Part shown: positions 1 to 7,108 of the stretch, one piece after another
How the letters are laid out: each line of letters opens with the position of its first letter
Numbering within the stretch: position 1 is the stretch's first letter
Source of the DNA: Pseudothermotoga sp.
GTDB lineage: Bacteria > Thermotogota > Thermotogae > Thermotogales > DSM-5069
Assembly: GCA_028276125.1 (NCBI GenBank)
Contig: JAPYWY010000030.1
Coordinates: 1 to 10,541 of the forward strand
Length of the DNA stretch: 10,541 bases
Reading direction: 5' to 3'
Translations under genes and position numbers: made by a program
Notes under the pieces: generated by a model
Told to the model about the DNA's origin: nothing
The model's input: only the letters and a program-made list of their open reading frames with translations
Database searches by the model: none

Positions 1-896
1 TCGACGGTGCCGTGACACTGAGTCCGATCCACATACCGTTGACGAGCGCTTACTACGATTGGTACTTCACACGCATCGAAGAATGGCTCAAATCCTTCGA
101 ACTTGATCTTGGCGATGGGCAAAAGTTCAAACCGTACGATCCAACCGCGGGACAGAGGCTCGCCGAGTATGCCAGAAAGAGGGGTTACAACGTTCCAACG
201 GACCCACAGGAGATCAAGAAGATCTTCGGACCGGGTTGGTACAAGTATGCACCGGACGTGGCGGAAAAACTGTTGATCAAGAACGGTTTCAAGAGAGATC
301 CTAAGACGGGCAAATGGCTGTTACCGAACGGCAAGCCCTGGACCATCACGATCTTGACGACCACGAACCCCGCGCATCCAAGTTACAGAAATGGCTTCGC
401 TGCTTCGCAGGCTTGGAAGAAGTTCGGTATCGATGTCACTGTCATGACGAGCGACGCTCTGGCCACGTTGGGCCAACGTGGAGAGTTCGAAGTGACGACC
501 GACTGGCCCGCTGCGGAGCCGTGGGGAGGTCACCCTGACCTGTTCAGAGTGCTGGACCCGTTCAGCTCTCAGTACCTCGTGCCCATAGGAGAGAACGCAC
601 CGTGGGGTAACTACGGACGTTGGAGCAACCCACAGATGGACTCTGTCATCGCTAAGCTCAAGGACACCGATTGGAACGACACCGAGAGCATCATCAATGT
701 TGGCTTGGAAGGTCTCAAGCTGTTGGTGAAGGAAATGCCAACTATACCAACCTTCAACTATCCTGGTGTCGTGGCGTGGGATGAATATTACTGGACGAAC
801 TATCCCGGTGCCGAGAACATGTACTGTCAGCCATACCATCACTGGCCAAACTTCAAGTACATGCTCCCGTTCTTGAAGCCAACGGGTAGGAAATAA
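1..896 (+). CDS. ABC importer substrate-binding protein, family 5 (SBP_bac_5), C-terminal part; probable xylo-oligosaccharide binding
   Basis: Partial gene: the frame is open from the left edge (first full codon at base 3) to TAA at 894-896, giving 297 residues. Family members are about 600 residues, so this is roughly the C-terminal half. The GTG at 12 is an internal valine, not a start. The signal peptide and lipobox would lie outside the window. The protein should sit outside the cytoplasmic membrane and deliver ligand to the permeases encoded just downstream. The sequence is unusually aromatic: 14 tryptophans in 297 residues, with clusters such as PWGNYGRW and AWDEYYWTNY, and an end (YHHWPNFKYMLPFL) that I recall from Thermotoga sugar-binding members of this family such as the cellobiose-binding TM0031. 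Automatic annotation often labels such proteins as oligopeptide-binding. The aromatic content and the xylan-enzyme neighbours favour xylo-oligosaccharides. Family is certain; ligand is inferred. Confidence 0.9.
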   Translation, partial: DGAVTLSPIHIPLTSAYYDWYFTRIEEWLKSFELDLGDGQKFKPYDPTAGQRLAEYARKRGYNVPTDPQEIKKIFGPGWYKYAPDVAEKLLIKNGFKRDPKTGKWLLPNGKPWTITILTTTNPAHPSYRNGFAASQAWKKFGIDVTVMTSDALATLGQRGEFEVTTDWPAAEPWGGHPDLFRVLDPFSSQYLVPIGENAPWGNYGRWSNPQMDSVIAKLKDTDWNDTESIINVGLEGLKLLVKEMPTIPTFNYPGVVAWDEYYWTNYPGAENMYCQPYHHWPNFKYMLPFLKPTGRK

Positions 897-902
897 CTCC
901 AC

Positions 903-931
903 GCTGGGGCGTGCACGCGCCCCAGCATTTT
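903..931 (+). terminator. GC-rich hairpin with T tract after the binding-protein gene (intra-operon terminator/attenuator or mRNA-stabilising stem)
   Basis: A perfect 9-base-pair inverted repeat, GCTGGGGCG at 903-911 and CGCCCCAGC at 918-926, flanks a 6-base loop (TGCACG). The loop could close by two more pairs (a T-G wobble and a G-C). TTTT follows at 928-931. It begins 6 bases after the stop codon of the binding-protein gene. The next Shine-Dalgarno starts 2 bases after the T tract. The T tract is short, so partial termination or protection of the upstream mRNA from 3' decay is more likely than a full stop. Either would give more binding protein than membrane subunits, as is known for malE-malF type operons. 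The hairpin is seen directly; its function is inferred. Confidence 0.7.
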
Positions 932-932
932 C

Positions 933-940
933 AAAGGAGG
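933..940 (+). promoter_or_regulatory. Ribosome binding site AAAGGAGG for the first permease
   Basis: AAAGGAGG is a near-perfect anti-SD match placed 8 bases before the TTG at 949. It fixes a TTG codon as the permease start, since no ATG or GTG in this frame lies at a suitable distance. It lies just outside the upstream hairpin, so the hairpin need not block it. Confidence 0.85.
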
Positions 941-948
941 TCGGAGCT

Positions 949-1956
949 TTGAGATTCTTCAAAACTTATTTCCTTCCGAGGATCATCATCTATTTTCTTG
1001 TGATCGTTGTTGGAGTCACGATTGTTTTCATCATTCCCAGGTTGCTCCCCATAGACCCCATCCAACAGATGATCGGACAAATCACCTCGACCGGAGCCTA
1101 TTTGGACCCGAAAACGCTGAATTACATGATAGAAACACTCAAAGAATTGTACGGCTTGAAGGGTACTCTTTGGGAACAGTACTGGGGTTTTTGGAGAAGG
1201 TTGTTGAGGGGAGATTTCGGACCGTCTTATTATCAATTTCCTGTACCCGTCATATCGCTGATAAGACAGTCTTTACCGTGGACGCTTGGGTTGTTGTTGA
1301 CTACCACGGTGGTCTCCTGGATCTTGGGTAACGTCTTGGGAGCCCTGGGGGGTTATTTTCCTCAGAAAAGCTGGGCGAAAATCCTCGACGTGATCTCCAT
1401 GGTAATAAGACCCATGCCTTACTATGTTCTGGCTTTGTCGTTGCTCTTACTCTTCGCATACTTGATTCCAATCTTTCCTCTGGGTGGGGGGTTTCTCATA
1501 GGAGGAAAGATAAGTTTCGATCTTAGAAGCATTCTCATACTGCTCAAGCATGCTTTTCTACCGGCGATGTCTTTGATACTGATAGGTGTTTTTCTCTGGT
1601 TTCAGGCCATGAAGCTCGTTGTTCAAAGCGTGAAGAACGAAGATTTCGTCTCTTATGCGCGGCTCGGAGGCTTGAGCCAATCGAAAATCGTGAGTAGATA
1701 CGTCATGAGGAACGCGATGCTCCCACAGATCACTGGTTTGGCACTTTCGTTGGGCCAGATCTTCAGCGGGGCGCTGATCACGGAGATCGTTTTCTCTTAC
1801 CCGGGTTTGGGCACGTTGCTTTACAATGCGATCTTCACGGGTGATTACAACCTACTGATGGGCATAATGACCATGTCGATCTTCGTGATCACAACGAGCA
1901 TCCTCGTGATAGATTTGCTCTATCCAATCTTCGATCCGAGGGTCAGGTACAGATGA
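949..1956 (+). CDS. ABC importer permease, DppB/OppB family (first transmembrane subunit)
   Basis: A 335-residue inner-membrane protein, normal length for DppB/OppB-type permeases. The N-terminal helix (about residues 10-33) is followed by an extracytoplasmic region, then hydrophobic segments at about 108-135, 145-178, 200-225, 262-285 and 303-325. The cytoplasmic coupling (EAA-type) loop that docks on the ATPase lies at about 236-256 (YARLGGLSQSKIVSRYVMRN) and is followed by the family signature FSYPGLG at 282-288. TTG start, supported by AAAGGAGG 8 bases upstream. It forms the membrane channel with the second permease, whose start is only 10 bases after this stop. The family is usually called dipeptide/oligopeptide/nickel transport, but in Thermotogae many members carry oligosaccharides, and the neighbours point to xylo-oligosaccharides here. 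Confidence 0.93.
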   Translation: MRFFKTYFLPRIIIYFLVIVVGVTIVFIIPRLLPIDPIQQMIGQITSTGAYLDPKTLNYMIETLKELYGLKGTLWEQYWGFWRRLLRGDFGPSYYQFPVPVISLIRQSLPWTLGLLLTTTVVSWILGNVLGALGGYFPQKSWAKILDVISMVIRPMPYYVLALSLLLLFAYLIPIFPLGGGFLIGGKISFDLRSILILLKHAFLPAMSLILIGVFLWFQAMKLVVQSVKNEDFVSYARLGGLSQSKIVSRYVMRNAMLPQITGLALSLGQIFSGALITEIVFSYPGLGTLLYNAIFTGDYNLLMGIMTMSIFVITTSILVIDLLYPIFDPRVRYR

Positions 1957-1960
1957 GGTG
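1955..1960 (+). promoter_or_regulatory. Ribosome binding site GAGGTG overlapping the first permease's stop codon; decides the second permease's start
   Basis: GAGGTG overlaps the TGA at 1954-1956, reading TGAGGTG. A 6-base spacer then leads to the ATG at 1967. The in-frame GTG at 1958 is inside this site and so is not the start. The ribosome ending the first permease sits on the start signal of the second, which suggests translational coupling. Confidence 0.75.
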
Positions 1961-1966
1961 GATACA

Positions 1967-2821
1967 ATGAGGACACTCAAAGATCTTCTAAAGGATGGTA
2001 GATTCAGGTTCGCGTTCACGGTGTGTTTGATTCTTCTGGTTCTATCTGTGATGTCCTTCTTTTCACCTTACGATCCCTACAGGTGGAACGTTGTGCCACG
2101 CGATCTTCCACCTCAGTGGCCACACGTGCTCGGCACGACCTCTACCGGTCAAGACCTCTTCTGGTTGCTCACTTTCGCTGTGCGTAACTCTCTCACGATG
2201 TCTTTGATTGCCAGCATGGTATCGCGTGTGATAGCCATCATCATTGGTCTAACGGCGGGGCACAAGGGTGGAAAGATTGACAAGATTCTCACGTTCCTCA
2301 GCGATTCTTTCTTGATCATTCCTCTGCTTTTGATCATCCTCATGTTCGCGGTGATGGTCAAGGGAAGGATGAACCTGATGGGACTGGGACTGTTGCTCGG
2401 AATGTTCGGTTGGGCATGGGATGCGAGAGTGATAAGATCGCAGGTGTTGAGCTTGCGTGAGAGGGACTTCACTTACACTGCCATCCTTTCGGGTTCTTCA
2501 ACGTTAGCCATAGTTTTTAAGGAATATATGCCGTTCCTGGTTCCACTCGTCTTCGCCACGCTCATCGGTAACATGTCTTGGGCAATCGGCATGGAGATCG
2601 TCTTGGCGATCCTCGGCGTTTTGAATCTGGAAACACCCATGATCGGAACGATGTTGTACTGGGCCATCAACTACCAATCGATTCTGTTGGGTTACTGGTG
2701 GTGGATCCTCACGCCTGTGACCACGAGCGTCTTCTTGTTCATCGCGCTCTATTTGATGTCTGTGAGCATCAGCGAATACCTCGATCCGCGAATGAGAATT
2801 CAAAGAGTAGGTCGAGCCTGA
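1967..2821 (+). CDS. ABC importer permease, DppC/OppC family (second transmembrane subunit)
   Basis: A 284-residue inner-membrane protein, typical for DppC/OppC permeases. The N-terminal helix lies at about 15-33. It is followed by the family motif HVLGTTSTGQDLFW (53-66), equivalent to the LGTDxxGRD motif of DppC. Further hydrophobic segments lie at about 77-97, 114-131, 137-152, 189-219 and 242-268. The ATPase-contacting EAA-type loop is at about 169-192 (YTAILSGSSTLAIVFKEYMP). The protein ends with YLDPRMR, a common C-terminus for this family. The ATG at 1967 was chosen over the GTG at 1958 because GAGGTG lies 6 bases before the ATG, whereas the GTG falls inside that site. It is the partner of the upstream permease, and the ATPase gene follows after 10 bases. 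Confidence 0.92.
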   Translation: MRTLKDLLKDGRFRFAFTVCLILLVLSVMSFFSPYDPYRWNVVPRDLPPQWPHVLGTTSTGQDLFWLLTFAVRNSLTMSLIASMVSRVIAIIIGLTAGHKGGKIDKILTFLSDSFLIIPLLLIILMFAVMVKGRMNLMGLGLLLGMFGWAWDARVIRSQVLSLRERDFTYTAILSGSSTLAIVFKEYMPFLVPLVFATLIGNMSWAIGMEIVLAILGVLNLETPMIGTMLYWAINYQSILLGYWWWILTPVTTSVFLFIALYLMSVSISEYLDPRMRIQRVGRA

Positions 2822-2825
2822 GGTG
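2820..2825 (+). promoter_or_regulatory. Ribosome binding site GAGGTG overlapping the second permease's stop codon; decides the first ATPase's start
   Basis: This is the same arrangement as at 1954-1960: TGA at 2819-2821 is part of TGAGGTG, followed by a 6-base spacer and ATG at 2832. The in-frame GTG at 2823 lies inside the site and is not a likely start. Confidence 0.75.
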
Positions 2826-2831
2826 TTGCGA

Positions 2832-3815
2832 ATGAAGACGTTGATCGAAGTGAAGAAAATCAAGGCGTATTACGTTCTTGAGATCTTCGGAAGACAGAGG
2901 ACCGTCAGGGCTGTGGACGGAGTGAGTTTGGACGTTTTGGAAGGCTCGGTGCATGGAATCGCTGGCGAGAGTGGTTGCGGCAAGACCACGCTCCTCAAGG
3001 TCCTCTTCGCGGCGGTCGAGCCACCGTTGAGAATGGTCGATGGGAAGGTGTACTATTTGAACGGCACGGGGGCCATCGATCTTTACGCGATCGATGAGTC
3101 AGAAAGAAAGAAACTGAGATGGTCCTTTGCTTCCTATGTTCCCCAGGGCTCCATGAGCGTGCTCAATCCCGTGCTCAAGATAAAAGACACCTTCAGGGAC
3201 TTCATTTCGAGCCATTTGAAGGGGAGAAGCAAGATTGAAGCGTACGAGATGGCCAAGGAGCACCTCAAAGAGTTGGGCCTGCCTTTCAAGATCTTGGATG
3301 CCTATCCACACCAACTTTCCGGTGGCATGAGGCAGAGAGTCACCATCGCCCTCGCCACCGTCTTGAAACCCAAGGTCATCATCGCCGATGAGCCCACGAC
3401 CGCGCTGGACGTGGTAACTCAACGAGGCGTCATTCAGCTTTTGAAGGACATACAGTCACGACAGGGCAGCGCGCTCGTTTTGGTCACGCACGATATGGGG
3501 GTGCATGCGAACATATCGGACATGTTAAGTGTGATGTATGCAGGAAAAATCATAGAGGAGGGAAGGACTGAGGAACTGTTCGAGGACCCGAGGCATCCTT
3601 ACACGCAGTACCTCATCAAGTCGTTGCCGAGATTCGGTGACAGATCGAAGAGGGAGAGTCCTCCAGGCAGTCCTCCGTCGCTCTTCAACCTGCCTGAGGG
3701 ATGTGCGTTTCATCCACGTTGCCCGTTCAAGATGACCAGGTGTGAGAAGGAAGAACCTGTGATCTTCAACGTGGGCGAATCGCACAAGGTTGCATGCTGG
3801 CTCGCGGAGGGATGA
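2832..3815 (+). CDS. ABC importer ATP-binding protein, OppD/DppD family, with C-terminal four-cysteine motif
   Basis: A 327-residue cytoplasmic ATPase that powers the importer as a pair with the next gene product. Motifs in order: Walker A GESGCGKTT (45-53), Q-loop glutamine 105 (VPQG), ABC signature LSGGMRQR (162-169), Walker B VIIADEP with catalytic Glu187, D-loop (ALDV) and switch His220 (THD). All are intact, so it should be active. The C-terminal oligopeptide-transporter extension carries HPYT (255-258) and four cysteines at 291, 297, 304 and 322 (C-x5-C-x6-C-x17-C). This spacing is like that of DppD/OppD proteins reported to hold a [4Fe-4S] cluster; cluster binding here is inferred. ATG 2832 is preferred over GTG 2823 because of the ribosome site. 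The stop is only 3 bases before the next start. Confidence 0.94.
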   Translation: MKTLIEVKKIKAYYVLEIFGRQRTVRAVDGVSLDVLEGSVHGIAGESGCGKTTLLKVLFAAVEPPLRMVDGKVYYLNGTGAIDLYAIDESERKKLRWSFASYVPQGSMSVLNPVLKIKDTFRDFISSHLKGRSKIEAYEMAKEHLKELGLPFKILDAYPHQLSGGMRQRVTIALATVLKPKVIIADEPTTALDVVTQRGVIQLLKDIQSRQGSALVLVTHDMGVHANISDMLSVMYAGKIIEEGRTEELFEDPRHPYTQYLIKSLPRFGDRSKRESPPGSPPSLFNLPEGCAFHPRCPFKMTRCEKEEPVIFNVGESHKVACWLAEG

Positions 3816-3818
3816 GGC

Positions 3819-4778
3819 TTGACAGAACTGCTGAGAGTTCTGAACCTGACGAAGGTGTTCACCATCGGTGGTATCTTTTCCCGGGCGAAGATAATCGCGG
3901 TGAACGATGTGTCTTTCGAGATAAAGAAGGCGGAGATCTTCACGCTTGCGGGTGAGAGTGGTTGCGGCAAAACGACGATCGCAAAGATCCTGTTGGGTTT
4001 CGAACATCCCACGGCAGGACTCGTTGAATACAAGGGACGCAGGATAGACAACATCAAGGCCAGCGAGAGATTCAGCCTGAGAAAAGAGATACAGGCGATC
4101 TTTCAAAATCCTTTTTCCACTTTCAATCCGCTGAGAAAGGTAGATAGGTACTTCTTTGAGGCGCTTCGAAACTTCGGAATCGTGGAAGAAGAAAGAGAAG
4201 CTGTGAGGATAGTTAAGGAAAAACTTGAGGCCGTCGGCGTGGCGTACGAGGAGTTTTGTGAGAAATACCCAAGCGAGTTCTCCGGAGGTCAGCTTCAGAG
4301 AATCTCCATTGCCCGGGCGCTCCTGACCAATCCAAGTCTACTCATCGCAGACGAACCCGTTTCCATGGTCGATGCTTCGCTCAGAATGTCTATAGTGAAC
4401 TTGTTCAAGGACCTGCGCGAGAAGTTCGACCTGAGCGTTCTCTACATAACGCACGATCTTGCCACGGCGTACTACGTGAGCGATCGAATGGCGATAATGT
4501 TCCGCGGTGAGATCGTCGAGCTCGGTCCTGCGGAGAAAGTCTTGCAGGAGCCTAAGCATCCTTACACGCGACTGCTGAGAGATTCTGTGCCGGAGCCGGA
4601 TCCTTCAAAACGTTGGACTTCGAAGGTGTTACTCGCAGAACAGGAGCACGAGGAATACCTGAGGACAGGCTGCAAATTTGCCGGAAGGTGCCCGAGTGCA
4701 ATGGAAATCTGTAAGAGAGAATCGCCAATCCACTACGATGTTGACGGAGTAAGGGTGAAGTGTTTCCTGTACCGTTGA
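3819..4778 (+). CDS. ABC importer ATP-binding protein, OppF/DppF family, with C-terminal four-cysteine motif
   Basis: A 319-residue cytoplasmic ATPase, the second nucleotide-binding subunit of the importer. Walker A GESGCGKTT (45-53), Q-loop Gln96 (IFQNP), signature FSGGQLQR (154-161), Walker B LLIADEP with Glu179, the OppF-type stretch PVSMVDASLR (180-189) and His212 are all present. The C-terminal extension has cysteines at 285, 291, 298 and 315 (C-x5-C-x6-C-x16-C), nearly the same layout as in the first ATPase. TTG start; GGAGGG at 3806-3811, inside the end of the upstream gene, lies 7 bases before it. The paired order D then F and the 3-base gap indicate a heterodimer made from one message. 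No broken motif is seen. Confidence 0.94.
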   Translation: MTELLRVLNLTKVFTIGGIFSRAKIIAVNDVSFEIKKAEIFTLAGESGCGKTTIAKILLGFEHPTAGLVEYKGRRIDNIKASERFSLRKEIQAIFQNPFSTFNPLRKVDRYFFEALRNFGIVEEEREAVRIVKEKLEAVGVAYEEFCEKYPSEFSGGQLQRISIARALLTNPSLLIADEPVSMVDASLRMSIVNLFKDLREKFDLSVLYITHDLATAYYVSDRMAIMFRGEIVELGPAEKVLQEPKHPYTRLLRDSVPEPDPSKRWTSKVLLAEQEHEEYLRTGCKFAGRCPSAMEICKRESPIHYDVDGVRVKCFLYR

Positions 4779-4784
4779 AGGAGG
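4779..4784 (+). promoter_or_regulatory. Ribosome binding site AGGAGG; decides the GH3 start
   Basis: AGGAGG starts directly after the second ATPase's TGA and lies 8 bases before the GTG at 4793. The in-frame GTG at 4760 would make the gene overlap its neighbour by 19 bases, would lack a comparable site at the right distance, and would add 11 residues not seen in the recalled T. maritima homologue, which begins MELY. Confidence 0.8.
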
Positions 4785-4792
4785 GTGGTAAC

Positions 4793-7108
4793 GTGGAACT
4801 TTACAAGAGATCGGATTTACCGGCAGAGATCAGAGCGAGGGATTTGCTGTCGAAAATGACCTTGGAAGAAAAAATGATGCAGCTGGGCTCTGTCTGGGGG
4901 TACGAGTTGCTCGACCAAGAAGGACGCTTCTCTGAAGAGAGGGCGAACGAACTGTTGAGGCACGGCATAGGACAGATAACAAGGCCTGGTGGGGCAACGA
5001 ACCTGGAGCCAGCAGAGGTCGTCAAGTTTGTGAACCAAATTCAAAGGTACCTGGTTGAAAGGACCAGACTCGGCGTTCCAGCGATGATTCACGAAGAATG
5101 TCTCGCAGGGTACATGGGCTTGGGAGCGACGAATTTCCCCCAGCCCATAGCGATGGCGAGTACATGGGATCCAGATCTGGTCCGTCGCGTGGCGTGCGCC
5201 ATCGGGAGCGACATGAAGAAAGTTGGTGCACATCAGGGGCTTGCGCCCGTGGTGGACGTGGTGAGAGACCCAAGGTGGGGAAGGACTGAAGAAAGCTTCG
5301 GTGAGTCACCATACCTCGTGGCACGCATGGGAGTCGCTTACATCGAGGGAATTCAGGAAAACGGCGTCGTGGCGACCACGAAACACTTTGTTGCTTATGG
5401 AGCCTCCGAGGGTGGCAAGAACTGGGCACCGAGCACCGTCGCTTTCAGGGAACTGCGCGAAGTTTTCATGCTTCCATTCGAAGCCGCCGTGAAGTGCGCC
5501 AACGTCCTGTCGGTGATGAACGCCTACAGTGAGATCGACGGCGTTCCGTGCGCTTGCTCGGAGGAACTCTTGAGCGATGTGCTCAGGAAGGAGTGGGGGT
5601 TCAAGGGAATCGTCGTTTCCGACTATTTTGCCGTCGATGTTTTGAGAAGTTATCACAGGATTGCGAAAGACAAAGGCCAAGCAGCGAAATTGGCACTCCA
5701 GGCAGGTATCGATATAGAACTTCCTAGGATAGATTGTTACTGTGAACTGAAGAAACTCGTTGAAGCGGGTGAGCTTTCTGAAAGTGCTCTAGATGAAGCG
5801 GTCTACAGGGTATTACTGATGAAGTTCCAGCTCGGACTGTTCGAGCAACCGTACGTCGAAGCGTGTGCATCGTTGCCAAAACACGATGATCTTGCATTGG
5901 AGGTGGCGAGAAAATCGATCGTTCTTCTGAAAAACGATGGAATACTTCCTTTGAAGAAGAACACCAAGGTCGCATTGGTGGGGCCGAACGCGAAGAGTGT
6001 ACGGAACATGTTCGGCGACTATTCTTACTACACACACATAAGGGCGTTGCTCGACACCGCCAATCTGGGATCGATCAACGCACCGAGTTTCAATCTGAAG
6101 AGATTAGAGGAGATCGTCAACAAGGAACTGCAGCGCGTCATGAGTGTGTACGATGCGTTGAAGAGTGAAGGTGTCGATGTTGAGTGGGCGGAAGGTTGCG
6201 GTGTGCTTGAAGGAGACGAAAGCACCATTCGTGAAGCAGTGAATCTGGCGGAGAAATGTGACGTGATCGTGGCCGTGATGGGTGACAGGTCTGGTTTGAC
6301 GAAGGACTGTACATCGGGTGAGTCGAGGGACAGCGCGAATCTGAGGCTTCCCGGTCTACAGGAAAGATTGCTGCTGGAGCTTGCGAAGACGCACAAACCC
6401 ATCGTGCTGGTGCTTTTGACCGGCAGACCGTACGCGCTGGGAAGCGTCGAGGACAAGGTGAACGCAATACTGGAAGCGTGGTTGCCGGCTGAAGCCGGTG
6501 GACAAGCGATCGTGGACGTCTTGCTCGGCAGGGTGAACCCTTCTGGAAGGCTTCCGATCAGTTTTCCAAGAAGCGCTGGTCAGATTCCCGTGTTCCACTA
6601 CGTGAAACCTTCCGGAGGCAGATCACACTGGCACAAAGACTACGTGGATGAATCGGTCGAGCCGCTTTATCCGTTTGGACACGGTTTGTCCTACACGAAG
6701 TTCGAGTACTCGAACTTTGACATCGAATCCAAGCGAGTCCCCACAGCCGGCGAGATCGTCCTGAAGGTTGATGTGAAGAACGTTGGAGACAGAGAGGGGG
6801 AAGAAGTCGTTCAACTGTACGTTGGTCGAGAATACGGTTCGGTGACAAGGCCCGTGAAGGAACTGAAAGGTTTCGCGAGAGTGCATCTCGAGCCCGGTCA
6901 GAAGAAGACGGTGCAGTTCAAGATACATACCGATGTCCTTTCCTATTACAACAGAAGGATGGAGCTCGTTGTCGAGCCTGGTGTGTACAAGTTCATGGTG
7001 GGCGCTTCATCTGCCGACATCAGGTTCTCGGATGAGGTGGAGTTGGTGGGCGAGGAGAGAAAGGTCCCAACTTTGAGGAGATTTTTCAGCGAAACGGAGG
7101 TATTCTGA
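4793..7108 (+). CDS. xyl3: Glycoside hydrolase family 3 beta-xylosidase-type enzyme (cytoplasmic)
   Basis: A 771-residue exo-acting glycosidase, expected to release xylose from the non-reducing end of xylo-oligosaccharides. It resembles T. maritima TM0076 over its whole length (recalled, not searched). Domains: N-terminal (beta/alpha)8 barrel at about 10-320, alpha/beta sandwich at about 375-600, FnIII-like domain at about 655-745. Barrel motifs include RDPRWGRTEESFGESPYL (158-175), TKHF (196-199) and VVSDYFAV (274-281), where Asp277 is the expected nucleophile. Glu510 in TSGESRDSANLRLPG is the probable acid/base, less certain. There is no signal peptide, so it acts inside the cell on imported substrate. 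The start GTG 4793 is set by AGGAGG 8 bases upstream. The stop directly abuts the esterase start. Some GH3 relatives also cleave arabinosides or glucosides, so exact specificity is open. Confidence 0.93.
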   Translation: MELYKRSDLPAEIRARDLLSKMTLEEKMMQLGSVWGYELLDQEGRFSEERANELLRHGIGQITRPGGATNLEPAEVVKFVNQIQRYLVERTRLGVPAMIHEECLAGYMGLGATNFPQPIAMASTWDPDLVRRVACAIGSDMKKVGAHQGLAPVVDVVRDPRWGRTEESFGESPYLVARMGVAYIEGIQENGVVATTKHFVAYGASEGGKNWAPSTVAFRELREVFMLPFEAAVKCANVLSVMNAYSEIDGVPCACSEELLSDVLRKEWGFKGIVVSDYFAVDVLRSYHRIAKDKGQAAKLALQAGIDIELPRIDCYCELKKLVEAGELSESALDEAVYRVLLMKFQLGLFEQPYVEACASLPKHDDLALEVARKSIVLLKNDGILPLKKNTKVALVGPNAKSVRNMFGDYSYYTHIRALLDTANLGSINAPSFNLKRLEEIVNKELQRVMSVYDALKSEGVDVEWAEGCGVLEGDESTIREAVNLAEKCDVIVAVMGDRSGLTKDCTSGESRDSANLRLPGLQERLLLELAKTHKPIVLVLLTGRPYALGSVEDKVNAILEAWLPAEAGGQAIVDVLLGRVNPSGRLPISFPRSAGQIPVFHYVKPSGGRSHWHKDYVDESVEPLYPFGHGLSYTKFEYSNFDIESKRVPTAGEIVLKVDVKNVGDREGEEVVQLYVGREYGSVTRPVKELKGFARVHLEPGQKKTVQFKIHTDVLSYYNRRMELVVEPGVYKFMVGASSADIRFSDEVELVGEERKVPTLRRFFSETEVF

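Noticed and set aside
12..14. GTG at 12 as the start of the binding-protein gene
   Set aside because: The frame is open to the left edge with sensible residues, there is no signal peptide after position 12, and the protein would be half the family length.
903..926. Palindrome as a XylR operator rather than a hairpin
   Set aside because: It is very GC-rich, follows a stop codon, is trailed by TTTT, and has no visible promoter elements around it. An RNA hairpin explains it better, although operator function cannot be excluded from one copy.
321..962. Minus-strand open frame of 213 codons across the binding-protein gene and the hairpin gap
   Set aside because: It lies opposite a clear family 5 binding protein, has low-complexity Arg/Ser/Val-rich content and no domain I recognise, and would run through the hairpin.
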